Source of the DNA: Apostichopus japonicus | Taxonomy: Eukaryota > Echinodermata > Holothuroidea > Aspidochirotida > Stichopodidae | DNA: 64,000 nt | Reading direction: 5' to 3' | NCBI RefSeq assembly: GCF_037975245.1 | Contig: NC_092582.1 | Span: forward strand, 4,248,501-4,312,500 | Shown: piece by piece, positions 12,701 to 23,450 of the stretch | Layout: each line of letters begins with the position of its first letter | Position numbering within the stretch: position 1 is the first letter of the stretch | Translations under genes and position numbers: made by a program | The notes under the pieces: generated by a model | The model's input: only the letters and a program-made list of their open reading frames with translations | Told to the model about the DNA's origin: nothing | Databases searched by the model: none

Positions 12701-15700
12701 AAATTCAGACAGCTGATATTGAAATAAAACGTAAACTGCTTTCGATGGAAATTATTTTTTAAAAATGACACGGAGTATGTATGCATCGGCATATCACACT
12801 ATCTTCCAGGGTAAGTGCAGTATGCCCTCATATAGCAATGTTATAACGAGTTATTAAGATTGCAGTCACTTAATTTGAAATAATAATAAAATATATATAA
12901 TTAAAAAAGGTGATTCGAACAAGTTCGTGAAGGATTTTTCCTTTTCAGGTAATAACAATGGCTCGAGTCAGGAAAAATCACTGATATTGATTCGAACTTA
13001 AAATGAAGGAGCAACTCGTTTACAAATATGTCATCAAGTTATATAAAACGACTACTGTACGATTAAAGACCTTCATTCTAATGATCTTTGTTAATACAGC
13101 TATTTGCATATAAGAGCTTCCAAAGGGTTGGCTATATTTAAGTTCTGACCGTCCAAATTGCCGGGTGTACAAGTGTAGTATAATATAACCTACATTGGCT
13201 AAATGGAATAACTCAGGAAGTTCAAAATGATTTGAGGGACCGGTGACTGTAAAATGTTTGTTCAAGGTTAAGCATGGGTGGAAAAATTATTTGACATAAT
13301 TTAGGGACAATGCTGAAAACAATAATACATATAAAATCACTTGGAGCTGTCACGTTTATCATGCCAAGTCTGAAGATAAAATTGTCTGTATGTACACGAA
13401 GCCATTGTCTGAGATTATTGAGGTGTCGATGAACCGAACACATTCTTATGAGGAAATTCTCCAATGGCATTCTTCGTGAAATCATGCCAAGCGGAAAAGA
13501 CCATTTTGGTTTCGATGATAATCGTAACCTTTGTAGTCATGCAGGCGGATGAATGTGTGCGTTTGTTTTGCTATCTGACCGAGGACTTGAACAAAAGAAT
13601 TTCAGGTCCTCGGTTGTGATTTCTAAAGAATCACCACGTCCTCGGAAGAATTCTATTGTATGGGGTATTGTTAAAGTTAGGGTACGTGGATTTGAACAAT
13701 GGAAAATACAATGGGGTCCTCGGTCTGAATGAAACACAAACATGCGTGTACGTGTTCGTGTGTATGTGTGTGACGCCTTGCTGGTAAACACGATATCTCA
13801 AGAAGGGAAGCTCGGACCAATCTCATATCTCGTGTGTAGGAGTGCCACCTTGAGTAGAAGAAGCCTATTGTTTTTACATCAGGTCAAAGGTCATATGGGG
13901 TCACCGAGGGGTCAAATTGTGAAAACTTTGTAAACACGATATCTCAAGAAGGGAAGCTTGGACCAATATCATATTTAGTATGTAGTTGTGACACGTGAAG
14001 TATAAAATGCCTATTGTTTTTTGTGGAAGTCAAAGGTAATTTGGAGTCACCAGAGATCAAATTGTTGAAACCTTGCTTTATAATCTACTGTACCTCCCAC
14101 CGACCAGCATATTAGATAACATGTTGCTTGTGAGGTCAAACCTCATTTGAGGTCACCAGAGGTCAAACTCTGAAACCCCTTTTACATGATATCTATAACG
14201 ATGGAAATCGTGAATAATTCTCATACTTGGTTTGTGGATGCAGCACATTGAGTACAAGACCTCTATTGTTTTAGTGGACGTGTGCATTGCCACGTACAGT
14301 AGACTGACCTGTGTTTATCATGCCATCATGTTATTGTATCAAAATGGTGCAGGTTCAGGCCATTTATATTGTAACAGCCATTTCTGGTTAACCAGCAGAA
14401 GTCTGGTGCAATGAAGTCATCGAAACCTCAATGCATTTTGCATTCTGGTTTTCAGTGAATGTCATTTTAACTTATAGCTTGATCCAATTGACCTATTCGT
14501 TTTAAGTCTTCCGGTTTTTTTTTTAAATTTAATTTTCTGTTTATTTGTTATTGCTTTATCAAGAGTTAGGCATATATCATTCAGCTGCCAAAAGGACATG
14601 CTTAGGAAACCCGCCTGGCAGTAAATAAAATAAGAAAATAAAACTCTGCAATTTCAATTACAGCATCGTAGCTTGTGAAGATTTTGCCTTGATGGTGTTG
14701 TTGTTGAAGTGCAGGCTACCACTAATAAACAAACCACGGATATAATGTCCCCCCCCCCACCCTCCCTTTGTTTTTGGCACAAACATTGACCCCGTGAATT
14801 AACATGACGGAAATCAATGTTTTTTTTTCAATAAATGTTATGTCTTGTACAGACAACTACCGCATTATTTGTAATGAAAGCTTTAAATCGTGCCTTGCAA
14901 TGACCATTCTTCGTTTTCATTATGTGGGTGGGGGAGGGGGGGATTGTACTACTTTGTTACGCCCATATATCATGGACTATACACTAGAACAATTTAGATT
15001 ATAACTAAAACGTCTTGAGCAAGTCTTGGATCGGTCGATCCCACTACTGTGGACAAGAGCTGCCATTTATTACTCCTTGGTGTGTTCATAGGCAGTATAT
15101 TTCTGTTTGAGGAGGGGGAAATGTTATTGACTCGGGTACAGTAGGCCAAGCCCTGGTGAGGAATGTCAGCACTTTTAGATATGTAAAAATTGTTTCTCTC
15201 TAAGCAATTTTGAAGCTTAAATATGCATGGCTGTAGAAAAAGAAGAAAAATAATTGAAATTACTCAAATTACTGTAGACTATATCTTCTTTTCACCAAAG
15301 TTTTGGGAAGAAGGATAAGTACCCTCTGACCCTCCTCACACCCCACCCCACTCCCCCTCAACGGCTCGTATAAGCCCCTTGTCGGTGACGATTCAGCGCA
15401 TGTCAATTAGGGAAATTAGTTACGGTTTGTTAAATTTACCATCTCATTAGAAGAGGAGGATCATTGTCCTGAAACGTATCGACAGCCTTGGTCAACATAT
15501 TTTAAAAAAAAAAGAATAAAAAACATGATATACGGCTCCTTAGCAACTAAAGTCTGGGGATACTTATTCCATAGAGACATGTGTTTTAATAGTAATAGCT
15601 AAAGACACTATACTATTCCCACTGCCAAGCAGTGAAAGGCTGAATGACATAACAAAGACACCTTCACGTAAAACAGGAAAGCCCGAGAGACGTCGACAGG

Positions 15701-15995
15701 ATTTGACAGATAGCAGCAAGCGCCGCAAATCGGTGTATCAAATGTCTCCATGTAGACCATACACCATTAGCTAAAGAGTCTAGTCATAGAAAGGTGTAAC
15801 TGAAGGTCACAAAATGTCGAGCGTATGTGATAACATTCAAACAATTTCTGTTTCCTCTTTTGTTTCTCATATTTTTTGGCATTATGTTGAGTGATGATGA
15901 AGTATACGGGAGACTATAAAGATAATTTATCGTCATAAATGTTTAACGGGAGACCGTAGGCCTATCATTAATCAACTTATGTTTCAGTGTAATAG

Positions 15996-16031
<36 letters not shown>

Positions 16032-18123
16032 ACATGGCAGTGAAGACACCAATTCTTGAAGACACTTGAAAGAGTAAACCAGGTCTTGCGTCAAATCGTC
16101 ATCGAGAGGAGTTTAACCCGGTTACCATGGTGCAATTGAACTTGAACAAGCATATCCATTACGAAAACATATTCCAAGTTAAGACAGAAGCAAACTAGAA
16201 CATATTATGTATAACAACTACGGTTTAATGACAGACGTTTGCACAGTCATGAAGTAAAAAAAAATCACTTTAGATATTACAGAAAGTTCTATTCTCCATA
16301 TTTTTTTCTGCCAATATTTTATCAAATGGGTGTATTTCCAATAGCGTGATTCTTATTTTCCCTTGCTTTATTAGTTTGTCGTTTGCTGTCGGAGATTTTC
16401 CATTTTCAAAACGCCACGTTATGGTTATTAGAGCGTATTTCACCATGTATTCGATTCAGTTCCCAATATGTAGTAGTAGAATTCCTCGGCATCTTTTCAT
16501 AGTAGGCTAGTATTAAACGCATTTAAAAACAAATTAGATTTTGGTTTTTATTTCATTTAATTGTTTGACATTAAACAGTTTTATGTCAAGACAATAAGCT
16601 ATATCTACACGGATCATAAGGTATCGTACATACCTGCGATAGTTTTTTTTATCAAAGCCTCGACTCAAAAGAGCAAAGAAGAAACATAAAACGCCTCTCT
16701 CTCTCTCTCTTAATCCTCAGATTTCTTTATACATTTAACGTTATCTAAAATAACAACTACCATATACTACCTTAACGAGAACCTCCTATCTGCTGCAATA
16801 ACTGAGTTTAAAATGTCTTCCGGATTGTACAATTCTACAACAAACCATGGTGCAACAGATGGTTGCCGAACAAGTGGTTATCTGTATTTTGACCCACTCG
16901 TTGAGATAAACGAAACCCCGGCATTGTTTATATGTTTTGAGGTATATTTGACTATACACTCGACACTGGACAAGAAAGAAAGTTCGTCATTTGAATTTTA
17001 CTATGTACTGACTAATACCGCCTCAGTGCGAATGAAAAACAAAATCGCATTTCTTTCACTCATAAAGAGTTTTCATGCAGTATTCATAAAATCTAATATG
17101 TTTACATCAGAAAACATCGATGCTGCCTTTTACTTTATTTAACAGACAGGGGCCTCTATTTTTTGTGAAAGCCCCCCCCCCCAAAAAAAAAAATATATAT
17201 ATAAAATAAAACAACAAATAAAAACATGATAATAAATCCACTTTTGGCATTTTTTTGGCAAGTCGCCAAATAAAAAAAAAAAACCCAAAATATGTGGTAG
17301 CCACAGACTGTAATATCTAAGCTCTGAACTTTGGAAACATATTTTGGCCATGTTTCTGTCATCGCATGCTGCAGTAGACAACAGAGAACGGTGCTCTTGT
17401 TAAATATTATGTCATGGTCACGTAAGTATTTTAGCATGATTCATGAAGCTGACTTAAATCTCACCCCCACCCCCCACCCCACACCTTAAGAAAAGAAAAA
17501 GGGTTTTACCAAATCAGTTAACCTATTTCCATGTCTGTAGATTTTGATTCTTCAAATCACTTTGAAATTTTCCTTTTTGATTTTGTTTGTTTTACACGTT
17601 TCCGATTTTTTTATACTGTGAATCAAACTAACATGAAAATGTGTCTTGGCGACGACCTGTTGACAACTCGGAATGGAAGCACTTATTACTTTGCTCATTA
17701 TCCTTATAAGTATGTTGAACAAAACTCTGGAAGGGGAACCTTGGCTTTATCAATTTCAAGGCTTCGTCAGTTTAGATCTATTTTTAAGTTCTCGTAAGCT
17801 TTTAATTGTCAACCAAACGTTTATAAGCTTCACGTGTATCCCCCAGCTGCTTCGAGATACGACAACACATGGTTGATTCATGCTTAGGAAGTCTTTATAA
17901 ACCTCTATCTTTTTGCTCTTATTTTTGTGTAGGTTTAATTGGATCATTCGGAAATTGTCTTCTCTTATATGAGATGTATACGGGGTTTCTCTAAATGTAT
18001 ATTTATTAATGGCCTTACTTCCCCTATTCAGCTCTCAAAGAAAGCGAGTAAGATTCATGATTTGGACTAGAGTAGTGTATAACATAAGCATTGATGCAAA
18101 TATTGTATTTATACTAGTTAGGG

Positions 18124-18204
<81 letters not shown>

Positions 18205-19042
18205 ATGCATTTGTGATTGTATTTTACCTATTACACCCTAGGAGGTGTACACTTACGATAATGCGAGTTAGACCAGGGAGGTGGTGAGAAAGTAATTGCA
18301 GGGGCACCAGTAAATTTAAGGAAGGGCATGCACAACACTCAACATGTCCTGTATTAGGCCTATAACTTGCAAAGTTTTTGTACAAAACGATGGTGACACA
18401 AATTGGGGGCCTGCATGCAGTCCACACGGGGTGGGGCAAAGACTCAAGACTAACATATAAAGATATTTGTATGTAAGAGAAAACATTCTTACCCGCAATG
18501 ACAGCACCTGTAGCCTGCCCTCCTTCGGGTTTTACCCACATTTCTACGGAAAAGTTTTCGGCAGGAAAGTAAACGTCTTCCCCGGTGTCATGTAGGTGAC
18601 TGTAATACAAAAAATCGCTATCCAGGTCAAAGTAAACGACATTTGCAATATGGTTACCGTCTCCTGGTGAACGATTCTCATTTTGTCTTCGACCAGTGGT
18701 AGACCTCTTAATTCTTTGTATCTTTAACATTCTCTCCTCTTCCGTTAAACTCGTACTTTTGACTAGCGTCCGCCGTCTTTGGGATGACGTCAAACATTTC
18801 AATTTAGCATCTCTACCAGCATTAGAACTAGAAGTCTCCTCGACTAGATTAGAATACCGTATCTGGTCCTGACTTTCCTGAATAGTACTGGCAGATGGGA
18901 CCACGCTGTTGGAATTACCTGATGTTGCAGTTCGGAATGTTCGATGAGACCCGAATGTACTTGTTACACAAACAAATAGTATAAAACACCTGAACAACAT
19001 TTCATTTTGTCCGTCGGATATTCTCAAATAAGACAGCGCCAT
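634..19042 (-). CDS. PAPPA: Pappalysin-like secreted zinc metalloprotease, nine exons, 3' end off-window
   Basis: Nine exons, read right to left: 18493-19042, 7437-8301, 6428-6613, 5844-5989, 5000-5296, 4077-4406, 2755-3208, 1707-1838 and 634-719. They join in frame with GT-AG introns into about 1015 residues. Known family role: pappalysins are secreted metzincins that cleave IGF-binding proteins and release IGF. Seen in order: a hydrophobic signal segment, a RIKR dibasic site (110-113), a laminin-G-like domain from about 135, LNR1 (452-478), LNR2 (489-516), the zinc site HELGHNLGLLH (H601, E602, H605, H611), a Met-turn (M678), the post-catalytic FTPQQAARMHC segment, a CYLEMEF region and a CGDG/CDDGN cysteine module. 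Vertebrate members are about 1600-1800 residues, so the Sushi repeats and third LNR should lie left of position 1. The two vertebrate paralogues cannot be told apart here. The family call is firm. Confidence 0.93.
1340..1661 (-). mobile_element. tRNA-derived SINE-like copy
   Basis: On the minus strand a tRNA-like head (about 1661 down to 1590) has A-box GGTCAAGTGG and B-box GGTTCGAGCCC. A non-tRNA body contains CTTGGGCAAGGCACTT, a module common in animal SINE bodies. It is not called a tRNA gene because the acceptor stem does not close and the body continues past it. It sits in the pappalysin intron between exons 8 and 9. The left border is approximate. Confidence 0.65.
1707..1838 (-). CDS. 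PAPPA: Pappalysin exon 8
   Basis: Acceptor AG is at 1839-1840 and donor GTGAGA at 1701-1706. The 132 bases encode DIEEDIVYSYSLMAVSSGGA through HYYVGKAFCGDGIIN. A competing GT two bases earlier is rejected because only the chosen donor restores the frame into exon 9, giving CGDGIINVGEKCDDGN across the junction. No start codon is needed inside the exon. Confidence 0.88.
1853..2095. repeat. Degenerate GATCGATAG-type tandem array
   Basis: About a dozen imperfect copies of a 14-25 base motif built on GATCGATAGTATAGAT, with variable spacing. It lies in the pappalysin intron between exons 7 and 8, just upstream of the exon 8 acceptor in gene sense. Confidence 0.75.
2755..3208 (-). CDS. PAPPA: Pappalysin exon 7: central beta-rich region
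   Basis: Acceptor AG is at 3209-3210 and donor GTACGT at 2749-2754. About 150 residues include CYLEMEFDYPVVAKKISIWV, close to the family segment after the protease domain, then SLGMIHVSCDVPYTR and a CENCSPIYALSRNPPF stretch. The acceptor lies only about 20 bases from the end of a repeat element beginning near 3231. Confidence 0.92.
3231..3925 (-). mobile_element. Element E1: TGGTTTCGATGAT terminus with 145-bp internal tandem units
   Basis: Starts with CCAGAATGCAAAAATGCATT followed by GTGGTTTCGATGATG. It then holds about four units of roughly 145 bases, each carrying TGACCTTTGACCTCCACC and a GATATCG core (at 3447, 3590, 3734, 3879). The same end and units recur at 9362-10345 and, inverted, at 13503-14452. 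The far end of this copy is not preserved. No transposase is visible, so it is non-autonomous. Strand is given relative to E3. Confidence 0.7.
4077..4406 (-). CDS. PAPPA: Pappalysin exon 6: end of catalytic domain
   Basis: Acceptor AG is at 4407-4408 and donor GTAAGT at 4071-4076. It starts DDNCVNHFTPQQAARMHC, the segment that directly follows the Met-turn in PAPP-A, and continues YVDLSYGSWR. It then enters a less conserved stretch with ESCADCKDDGALRVYASS. The joining codons reconstruct glycine at both ends. Confidence 0.92.
5000..5296 (-). CDS. PAPPA: Pappalysin exon 5: zinc-binding catalytic core and Met-turn
   Basis: Acceptor AG is at 5297-5298 and donor GTGAGT at 4994-4999. It holds the extended metzincin motif HExxHxxGxxH as HELGHNLGLLH, with H601, H605 and H611 as zinc ligands and E602 as general base. 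Conserved cysteines follow (C621, C625, C650, C662), then NTPYRNFMGFG with Met-turn residue M678. All key catalytic residues are present, so an active protease is expected. Confidence 0.95.
5844..5989 (-). CDS. PAPPA: Pappalysin exon 4: start of the proteolytic domain
   Basis: Acceptor AG at 5990-5991 follows a pyrimidine-rich tract; donor GTGGGT is at 5838-5843. The open frame continues upstream of the acceptor, but only this acceptor fits the two bases carried by exon 3, giving HLERTFISLNRYKKAIGL. STHLN-like and METGVMGLAAYPWHSEAL segments match the family just ahead of the zinc motif. An alternative acceptor at 6052 breaks the frame. Confidence 0.88.
6428..6613 (-). CDS. PAPPA: Pappalysin exon 3: end of LNR1 and LNR2
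   Basis: Acceptor AG is at 6614-6615 and donor GTAACT at 6422-6427. It encodes YDGGDC, the calcium-ligand end of LNR1, then a whole Lin-12/Notch repeat with cysteines and acidic residues in place (C489, C499, C503, C515; GDGICHGSC and YDNGDCC). In PAPP-A these LNR modules sit just before the protease domain and help substrate selection. The phase (two bases carried out) fits exon 4 only at the acceptor chosen below. Confidence 0.92.
7437..8301 (-). CDS. PAPPA: Pappalysin exon 2: laminin-G-like domain and start of LNR1
   Basis: Acceptor AG is at 8302-8303 and donor GTAAGT at 7431-7436. The 865 bases carry 287 full codons (residues 185-471). KCKPSGNWGWSIGI and YKHDHWTHIVVTYDGSYQLI are typical of the pappalysin laminin-G module. 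The exon ends inside LNR1 (GDGHCDSECDYELTG), which the next exon completes with YDGGDC. It is the longest uninterrupted open frame of the gene and contains no stop. Confidence 0.93.
8503..8614. repeat. Four exact-length 28-bp tandem units
   Basis: Units start at 8503, 8531, 8559 and 8587 with the form GGGATTATGAGGTCACAGAT followed by AATTGTGT. Each differs by one to three substitutions, and none has an indel. Confidence 0.9.
9362..10345 (-). mobile_element. Element E2: complete copy with 145-bp internal tandem units
   Basis: The left end, GAATGCAAAAATGCATTGTG followed by GTTTCGATGATG, matches E1. The right end reads TACGATTATCATCGAAACCA, the reverse complement of the E3 left end. Between them are diverged units with GACCTTTGACCTCCACC. 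The ends form imperfect inverted repeats sharing TGGTTTCGATGAT. No coding capacity is seen. Confidence 0.75.
12405..12432. repeat. Short interstitial telomere-like CCCTAA run
   Basis: Reads CCCTAATCCCAAACCCCAAC followed by CCTAACCCTAA. Only two perfect CCCTAA units plus decayed flanking ones are present, so it may be chance or a repair-inserted remnant. Confidence 0.45.
13503..14452 (+). mobile_element. Element E3: inverted copy with 146-bp internal tandem units
   Basis: Begins TTGGTTTCGATGATAATCGT and ends ATCGAAACCTCAATGCATTT followed by TGCATTCTGG, the mirror of E2. Units with GTAAACACGATATCTCAAGA start at 13784 and 13930 (period 146) and contain GTCAAAGGTCAT. It lies about 3.2 kb from E2 in opposite orientation within the same intron. 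Confidence 0.75.
15998..16027. repeat. (TA)n microsatellite
   Basis: About 15 uninterrupted TA dinucleotides inside pappalysin intron 1. Confidence 0.95.
18125..18202. repeat. (TA)n microsatellite, about 39 units
   Basis: Uninterrupted AT/TA run of about 78 bases, 290 bases downstream of the pappalysin exon 1 donor in gene sense. Its length suggests high polymorphism. Confidence 0.95.
18493..19042 (-). CDS. PAPPA: Pappalysin exon 1: signal peptide, propeptide, start of laminin-G domain
   Basis: Starts at the ATG at 19040-19042 and ends at donor GTAAGA (18487-18492) after 183 codons plus one base. A second in-frame ATG at 18998-19000 (M15) begins MLFRCFILFVCVTSTFG, a better signal peptide than the longer form, so M15 may be the true start. 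A polar, low-complexity stretch follows, then RIKR at 110-113, a plausible furin-type propeptide cleavage site like that of pro-PAPP-A. VVYFDLDSDFLYYSH and NFSVEMWVKPEGGQ mark the first strands of the laminin-G-like fold. Confidence 0.88.
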
Positions 19043-22000
19043 AGCTTTTCCGTGATCACTCCGTTTGATCCGAGGGCTCTTTTGCTTGTAACAATGTTTT
19101 ATTTTTTTTTACAAATTTGATGGGTTTTAGTTTTCTAACGAGATTTCTTGGCAATAAGCCAATAGTTTTCTTTTTTTCGGTTATTGTGGCGGATCGCGTA
19201 CTTCCTAGGTTTTTGATTGGTCCTTTTATAACCCTACACGCTGGTGTTCTCGTGTATGATGTGCGACGGATGATACGGAGAGTTCGTCACAGTATAGTTT
19301 TGAAGTCACGCAAAGAACTCATCGAACGCCGTGCGTTAACTCGTTATTTTATCTTCTTACGGCTTGTCTGACCACTTCCTATATCTACACAATGGATTAC
19401 ACAATTAAGGGGTCAAACATTACCATCATTTACCATTCCACAGGAAATATATCTCGATACCATTGTCAGGCTTTGTGGGAGGTTCCTTTAAAGAGTACTG
19501 GTGCTGGTGCGGGAATCGTGGTTTAAAATCTTGATAAATCTGGCTTCTTACGGCTAGGTTCTACACTGAGGACAAATGTAGGAAACGCTGTTAACAAATA
19601 AGGCCTATGGACACAACATTTTCGGAACATAAAAACGGGAACAGGTGAAGCCAATTATTCCGCGACCTTGTATGTTATTTTGTAGATTCTTCCCATTATG
19701 ATCATTATACGTGAAATACTACGCAGACGTCTCTACTGATAATACGTACCTACGATATTTGTTCAGCAGGTCAGCTGAATGAAGATCATTTTGCACACGT
19801 CACTCAATTACAATTCAACCAATATAATACTGTCAGACGAGTTACGGACTTTAACTTTGACAAAACAGCAGGTGTAGGCCTACTTAGAAACATACAAAGT
19901 GCAATCGTTTCCCTACACTTCCCGAGGCGGCGTTTCCAGGAAAAAAGAAATCCAAAAATACACAAAGAAGCTTACCAATAAACAAAACAAAACCCCAAAA
20001 GAAAACAAGAAAGTACACGAGTGGATCATTTACTGATGTCAAAAGATACAATAACGTTACCCACAATATAAATAAATATAAAAGAAATGAACCATTAACA
20101 AGTCACATGTCTTGTCTATTGTTATAAATTATAGAGCGAGCTTCTAAGATTCATCTACCTCCAACCTCCCCCACCCCCCCACTGAACCCACCATTCCCTC
20201 CCACAACTTCCTTCCAACTGTATTATTTGAGTAAAACCTTAATTCATGACTCACTGATCCTACCCCTGCCCCTCCCCAACATCCCATCTCGCCATTAAAC
20301 ATATAACCTTTCAGCGTCGCATGTGTGATATATGAGTAAAACGTTGACAGGCTCAATCTGCGGGAAGGGTTATCGATTCGCTGCACCATAAGACTCCTAA
20401 TTTTGAATAACGCCATCTATTTACCTTAATTTGTAAACTTGATACTGCACTCACTCGTTAGCATTATAAAAGTTCAATAGTGTGAGGCAAGCCGAGTCCA
20501 TATTTTCCTAGTATCTCGCCGCATTTCAAATATCTAATGTACACGAAATATCATGTCCACATTGTTAAGTTTAATTGTGAGATAACACGTGCTACAATTG
20601 TAATTCCATAAGGATTTGTTTTGAATAGAAAGTCTGTATAGGCCTATAGGTTAACCTATTTATGTAAAGGTATTGTTGTCCCAGCATGTATGCGAAGTAC
20701 CCACATGTGTAGTCACTGAGCATGCATGTATATGCTGTGGTTGAAGTTGAAAAATATTCCTTACAGTACCACAATATCACTTTGACGACGAATGTGCAGT
20801 AACCTATATAACCATTGGACTTGACTGTACTTGACTAGTTTTGGCTCTGAATCCGAATCTAGGCCACCCCCAAGTCAAGGTCGACTCCGATTTCAGACAG
20901 TGTAGGCCAGCCCTGTATGACAAGTCAGCTCTTAAACAACTCTTGTCAAATTCGCACGATACAGGTACCATACAACAATTACAGTAATGAACTTCCGCTC
21001 GAAAGGTTACCAATTGTTGAAAGAAAGGAAAAAAATAGCTAATAATTACCTAATACTGTCTTGGCATAATTTCAATCATCGTCAGTGATTTTTTCTGCAT
21101 TAAATCAAAGTACAGATGGTGTAAAGATAAGCCGGGAGATTGAAGCTGATATCATGGAGCTATAAACAGGGGATATTGCTACGGACGAGCAGACGGAATG
21201 GTTGGGGGTTCAGTATGCTAAACTTGCTCCTAACTTGCTCATCAAACTCTAAACGGTCATGATAGGGAAAGTCGGACGTGTCCATCGGTTGATGTGTTAT
21301 TAGTATAGGCTACGCCATCAACAAATATAATATAGTGTGTATGATATAGCCTATCAGTTGAAAACGTCTAGCTACATAAGATTTAGTGGGCCTGGAAAGT
21401 AATAGATTTATTCTGTATAAGTCAATTGATAAATTAATCGTGGGTATACGACACCTGCGAGACGACGGATGCCGACAGGACTTTCGACCTCAGACTATAT
21501 ATCGGATCGCATACACGGCCTATACATAATTTCGGATTGGCAACGTGCACTTACAGTACTCCGTACTTCGATTGTTACATTTGTTGATGACACTTTGTCA
21601 TTGTCAATTGTGGATTTTTTTCTTCTGGAAGTTAAGGTCACATAATAACCAATATTACGACTCTACGACATCAAAACCATTGTTAATCCGTTTGAGAGAT
21701 TGCTTATCTCATTGGTTTACAAAATATCAGGAATCCTTGTCACGTACTATATTGTTTGAACAATACTAAAAACTTCCGTTTGGCAGATTAATTTACTCAA
21801 TTCGTACAAAATATGTTTTTCTGATGACCGAAAATACCGGTTTCTGTTCACTTTTATCAAAGGCGTATTTTTTTTTATTTCTTTTTTATCTCCCTTCTTA
21901 GTCGGATATCTATATAGCAATCCCCAAAATAGCTGTATATAGGGATATCTTGAAATTGTCGGAAATACGCAGACCTCCATCTCAGGTATAGGCTAATTAT

Positions 22001-23362
22001 AAAATCTGTTAATCACCAGGCGTAACTCTTTAGTAATGAAGTATTGTAGCCTATTTAATGAAGGACAATGAGACATGATGTATCTGTCCACTTTAAAAGA
22101 ACGACTGTCCCGAGAATATGAATGTAAACACACAAATAACGGTAAGGTATATTAGCGGATGTTGTGGGTGCGGTATAGTCTTGGCCAAGTCGTTTATATT
22201 ACTCTTTTCCCCGCATGCAAACTGTACGTGCCTCTGAGTCCGCTCTGCCTATCACTATAATGTGCTTGCCTACTGTATTATACATGCCGCGGATCTGTCC
22301 GATACAAACCTAGTATTAATCGAAAGCGTTACCGAGGCGTGCTTTATGGGCAGTACATCAAATAGATACGGGGAAATAGTTTTTTGAAAAAGAAAGGTAC
22401 ACTAGGCTGTTCATACTATAGGGTCTTAACGAGACTATGGGTGAGGGGGGACATATAGCCCGCTTCCTGTCAACCTCACGCACACATACACCTACAAAAA
22501 AATCATGCTTGTCATGCATCCTTTCAAATTTGAATGTTTAGCGAAAGACTACCCGCTAGATCCCAACTCCCACGTGGGAGACGACTCCAACTACCCCAGG
22601 ACCACACCCTTCATTGATTATGGATCAACTCCTAAGTTGTATAATGACGTGTGATATATACGCAACCATGGTTTTTTCGAGACCTTATTACAAGTGATGA
22701 TTCATCGATATTTAACATGGTAATGAATATATAAACTTGTTAGGACAGCCGTTCGCAAGTCCTTCAATTACAATTTTTGCTATTTTGGGAAATTTAGATT
22801 GTATTACTAGGTTGGTTTAGTTATCATAATCCTTAGAAAAAAAAAACCTTAAAAGTCCTTTGAGAATAAACGTTCACATTAATATCGGTAGACGCTTGTA
22901 AACGGTTCCCTGACCATGTGTTTAGTCATGATACGTAAAACTCCTAAAGTTTTTCTTTTCATCTGAAGTTGTCACAAACTGAAGGATCCCATAATCGAAC
23001 ATTAATAGACAATAAGTTACCTAAAAATACATAATCTATAATGTCAGATAAACACCCTCTTGAGACCCAAAGTCACTAATATATGCTTGCCCCCCCCACC
23101 CTTTTTTTTGCAAGCGCAACCTCTATAATAGATAGTTGTTATCTTTCCTGAAAGTGTTCACGGCCGAAGCCCCGTGCCGTTGAAAGCCCTTAGGCCTGCA
23201 AGGCAGCCATGACTACATGCACCAGCACTACATGGCCTCAAATTTTCGCATCCTAAATATTGCTAGAGATTTTCAAATCAAAATTCTTGGATGTTCTAAC
23301 GAAAACTCTCCCATCCCCACCCTCCTTCTTTAAACAAAATATTTGCTGGGTATGTTTAAATA

Positions 23363-23365
<3 letters not shown>

Positions 23366-23401
<36 letters not shown>
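23366..23401. repeat. (TA)n microsatellite
   Basis: About 18 TA units, directly followed by the 3' tail fragment of the SINE described in the next entry. Confidence 0.95.
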
Positions 23402-23403
<2 letters not shown>

Positions 23404-23450
23404 GAAAATCGTAATGAGTTGGAAAATCAAGAACAGTGAAAAAACTTATA
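23401..23450 (-). mobile_element. 3'-tail fragment of a tRNA-Glu-like SINE
   Basis: On the minus strand it carries the tail AAGTTTTTTCACTGTTCTTG followed by ATTTTCCAACTCATTACGAT, nearly identical to the tails at 24361 and 27301, but the tRNA-like head is missing. TA repeats flank it on both sides, as at the 27301 copy. Confidence 0.7.

Larger units (their letters stand above)
8302..18492 (-). other. PAPPA: Pappalysin intron 1 (10.2 kb)
   Basis: No exon is recognisable inside. It holds the 28-bp array at 8503, elements E2 and E3 in opposite orientation, a short telomere-like patch near 12410, TA microsatellites at 15998 and 18125, and homopolymer runs (for example G at 10409). Long first introns often carry regulatory sequence, but nothing specific can be named here. 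Confidence 0.75.

Noticed and set aside
19117-19371. 84-codon plus-strand frame upstream of pappalysin
   Set aside because: No recognisable motif, no splice or conservation evidence; it lies where promoter sequence is expected.
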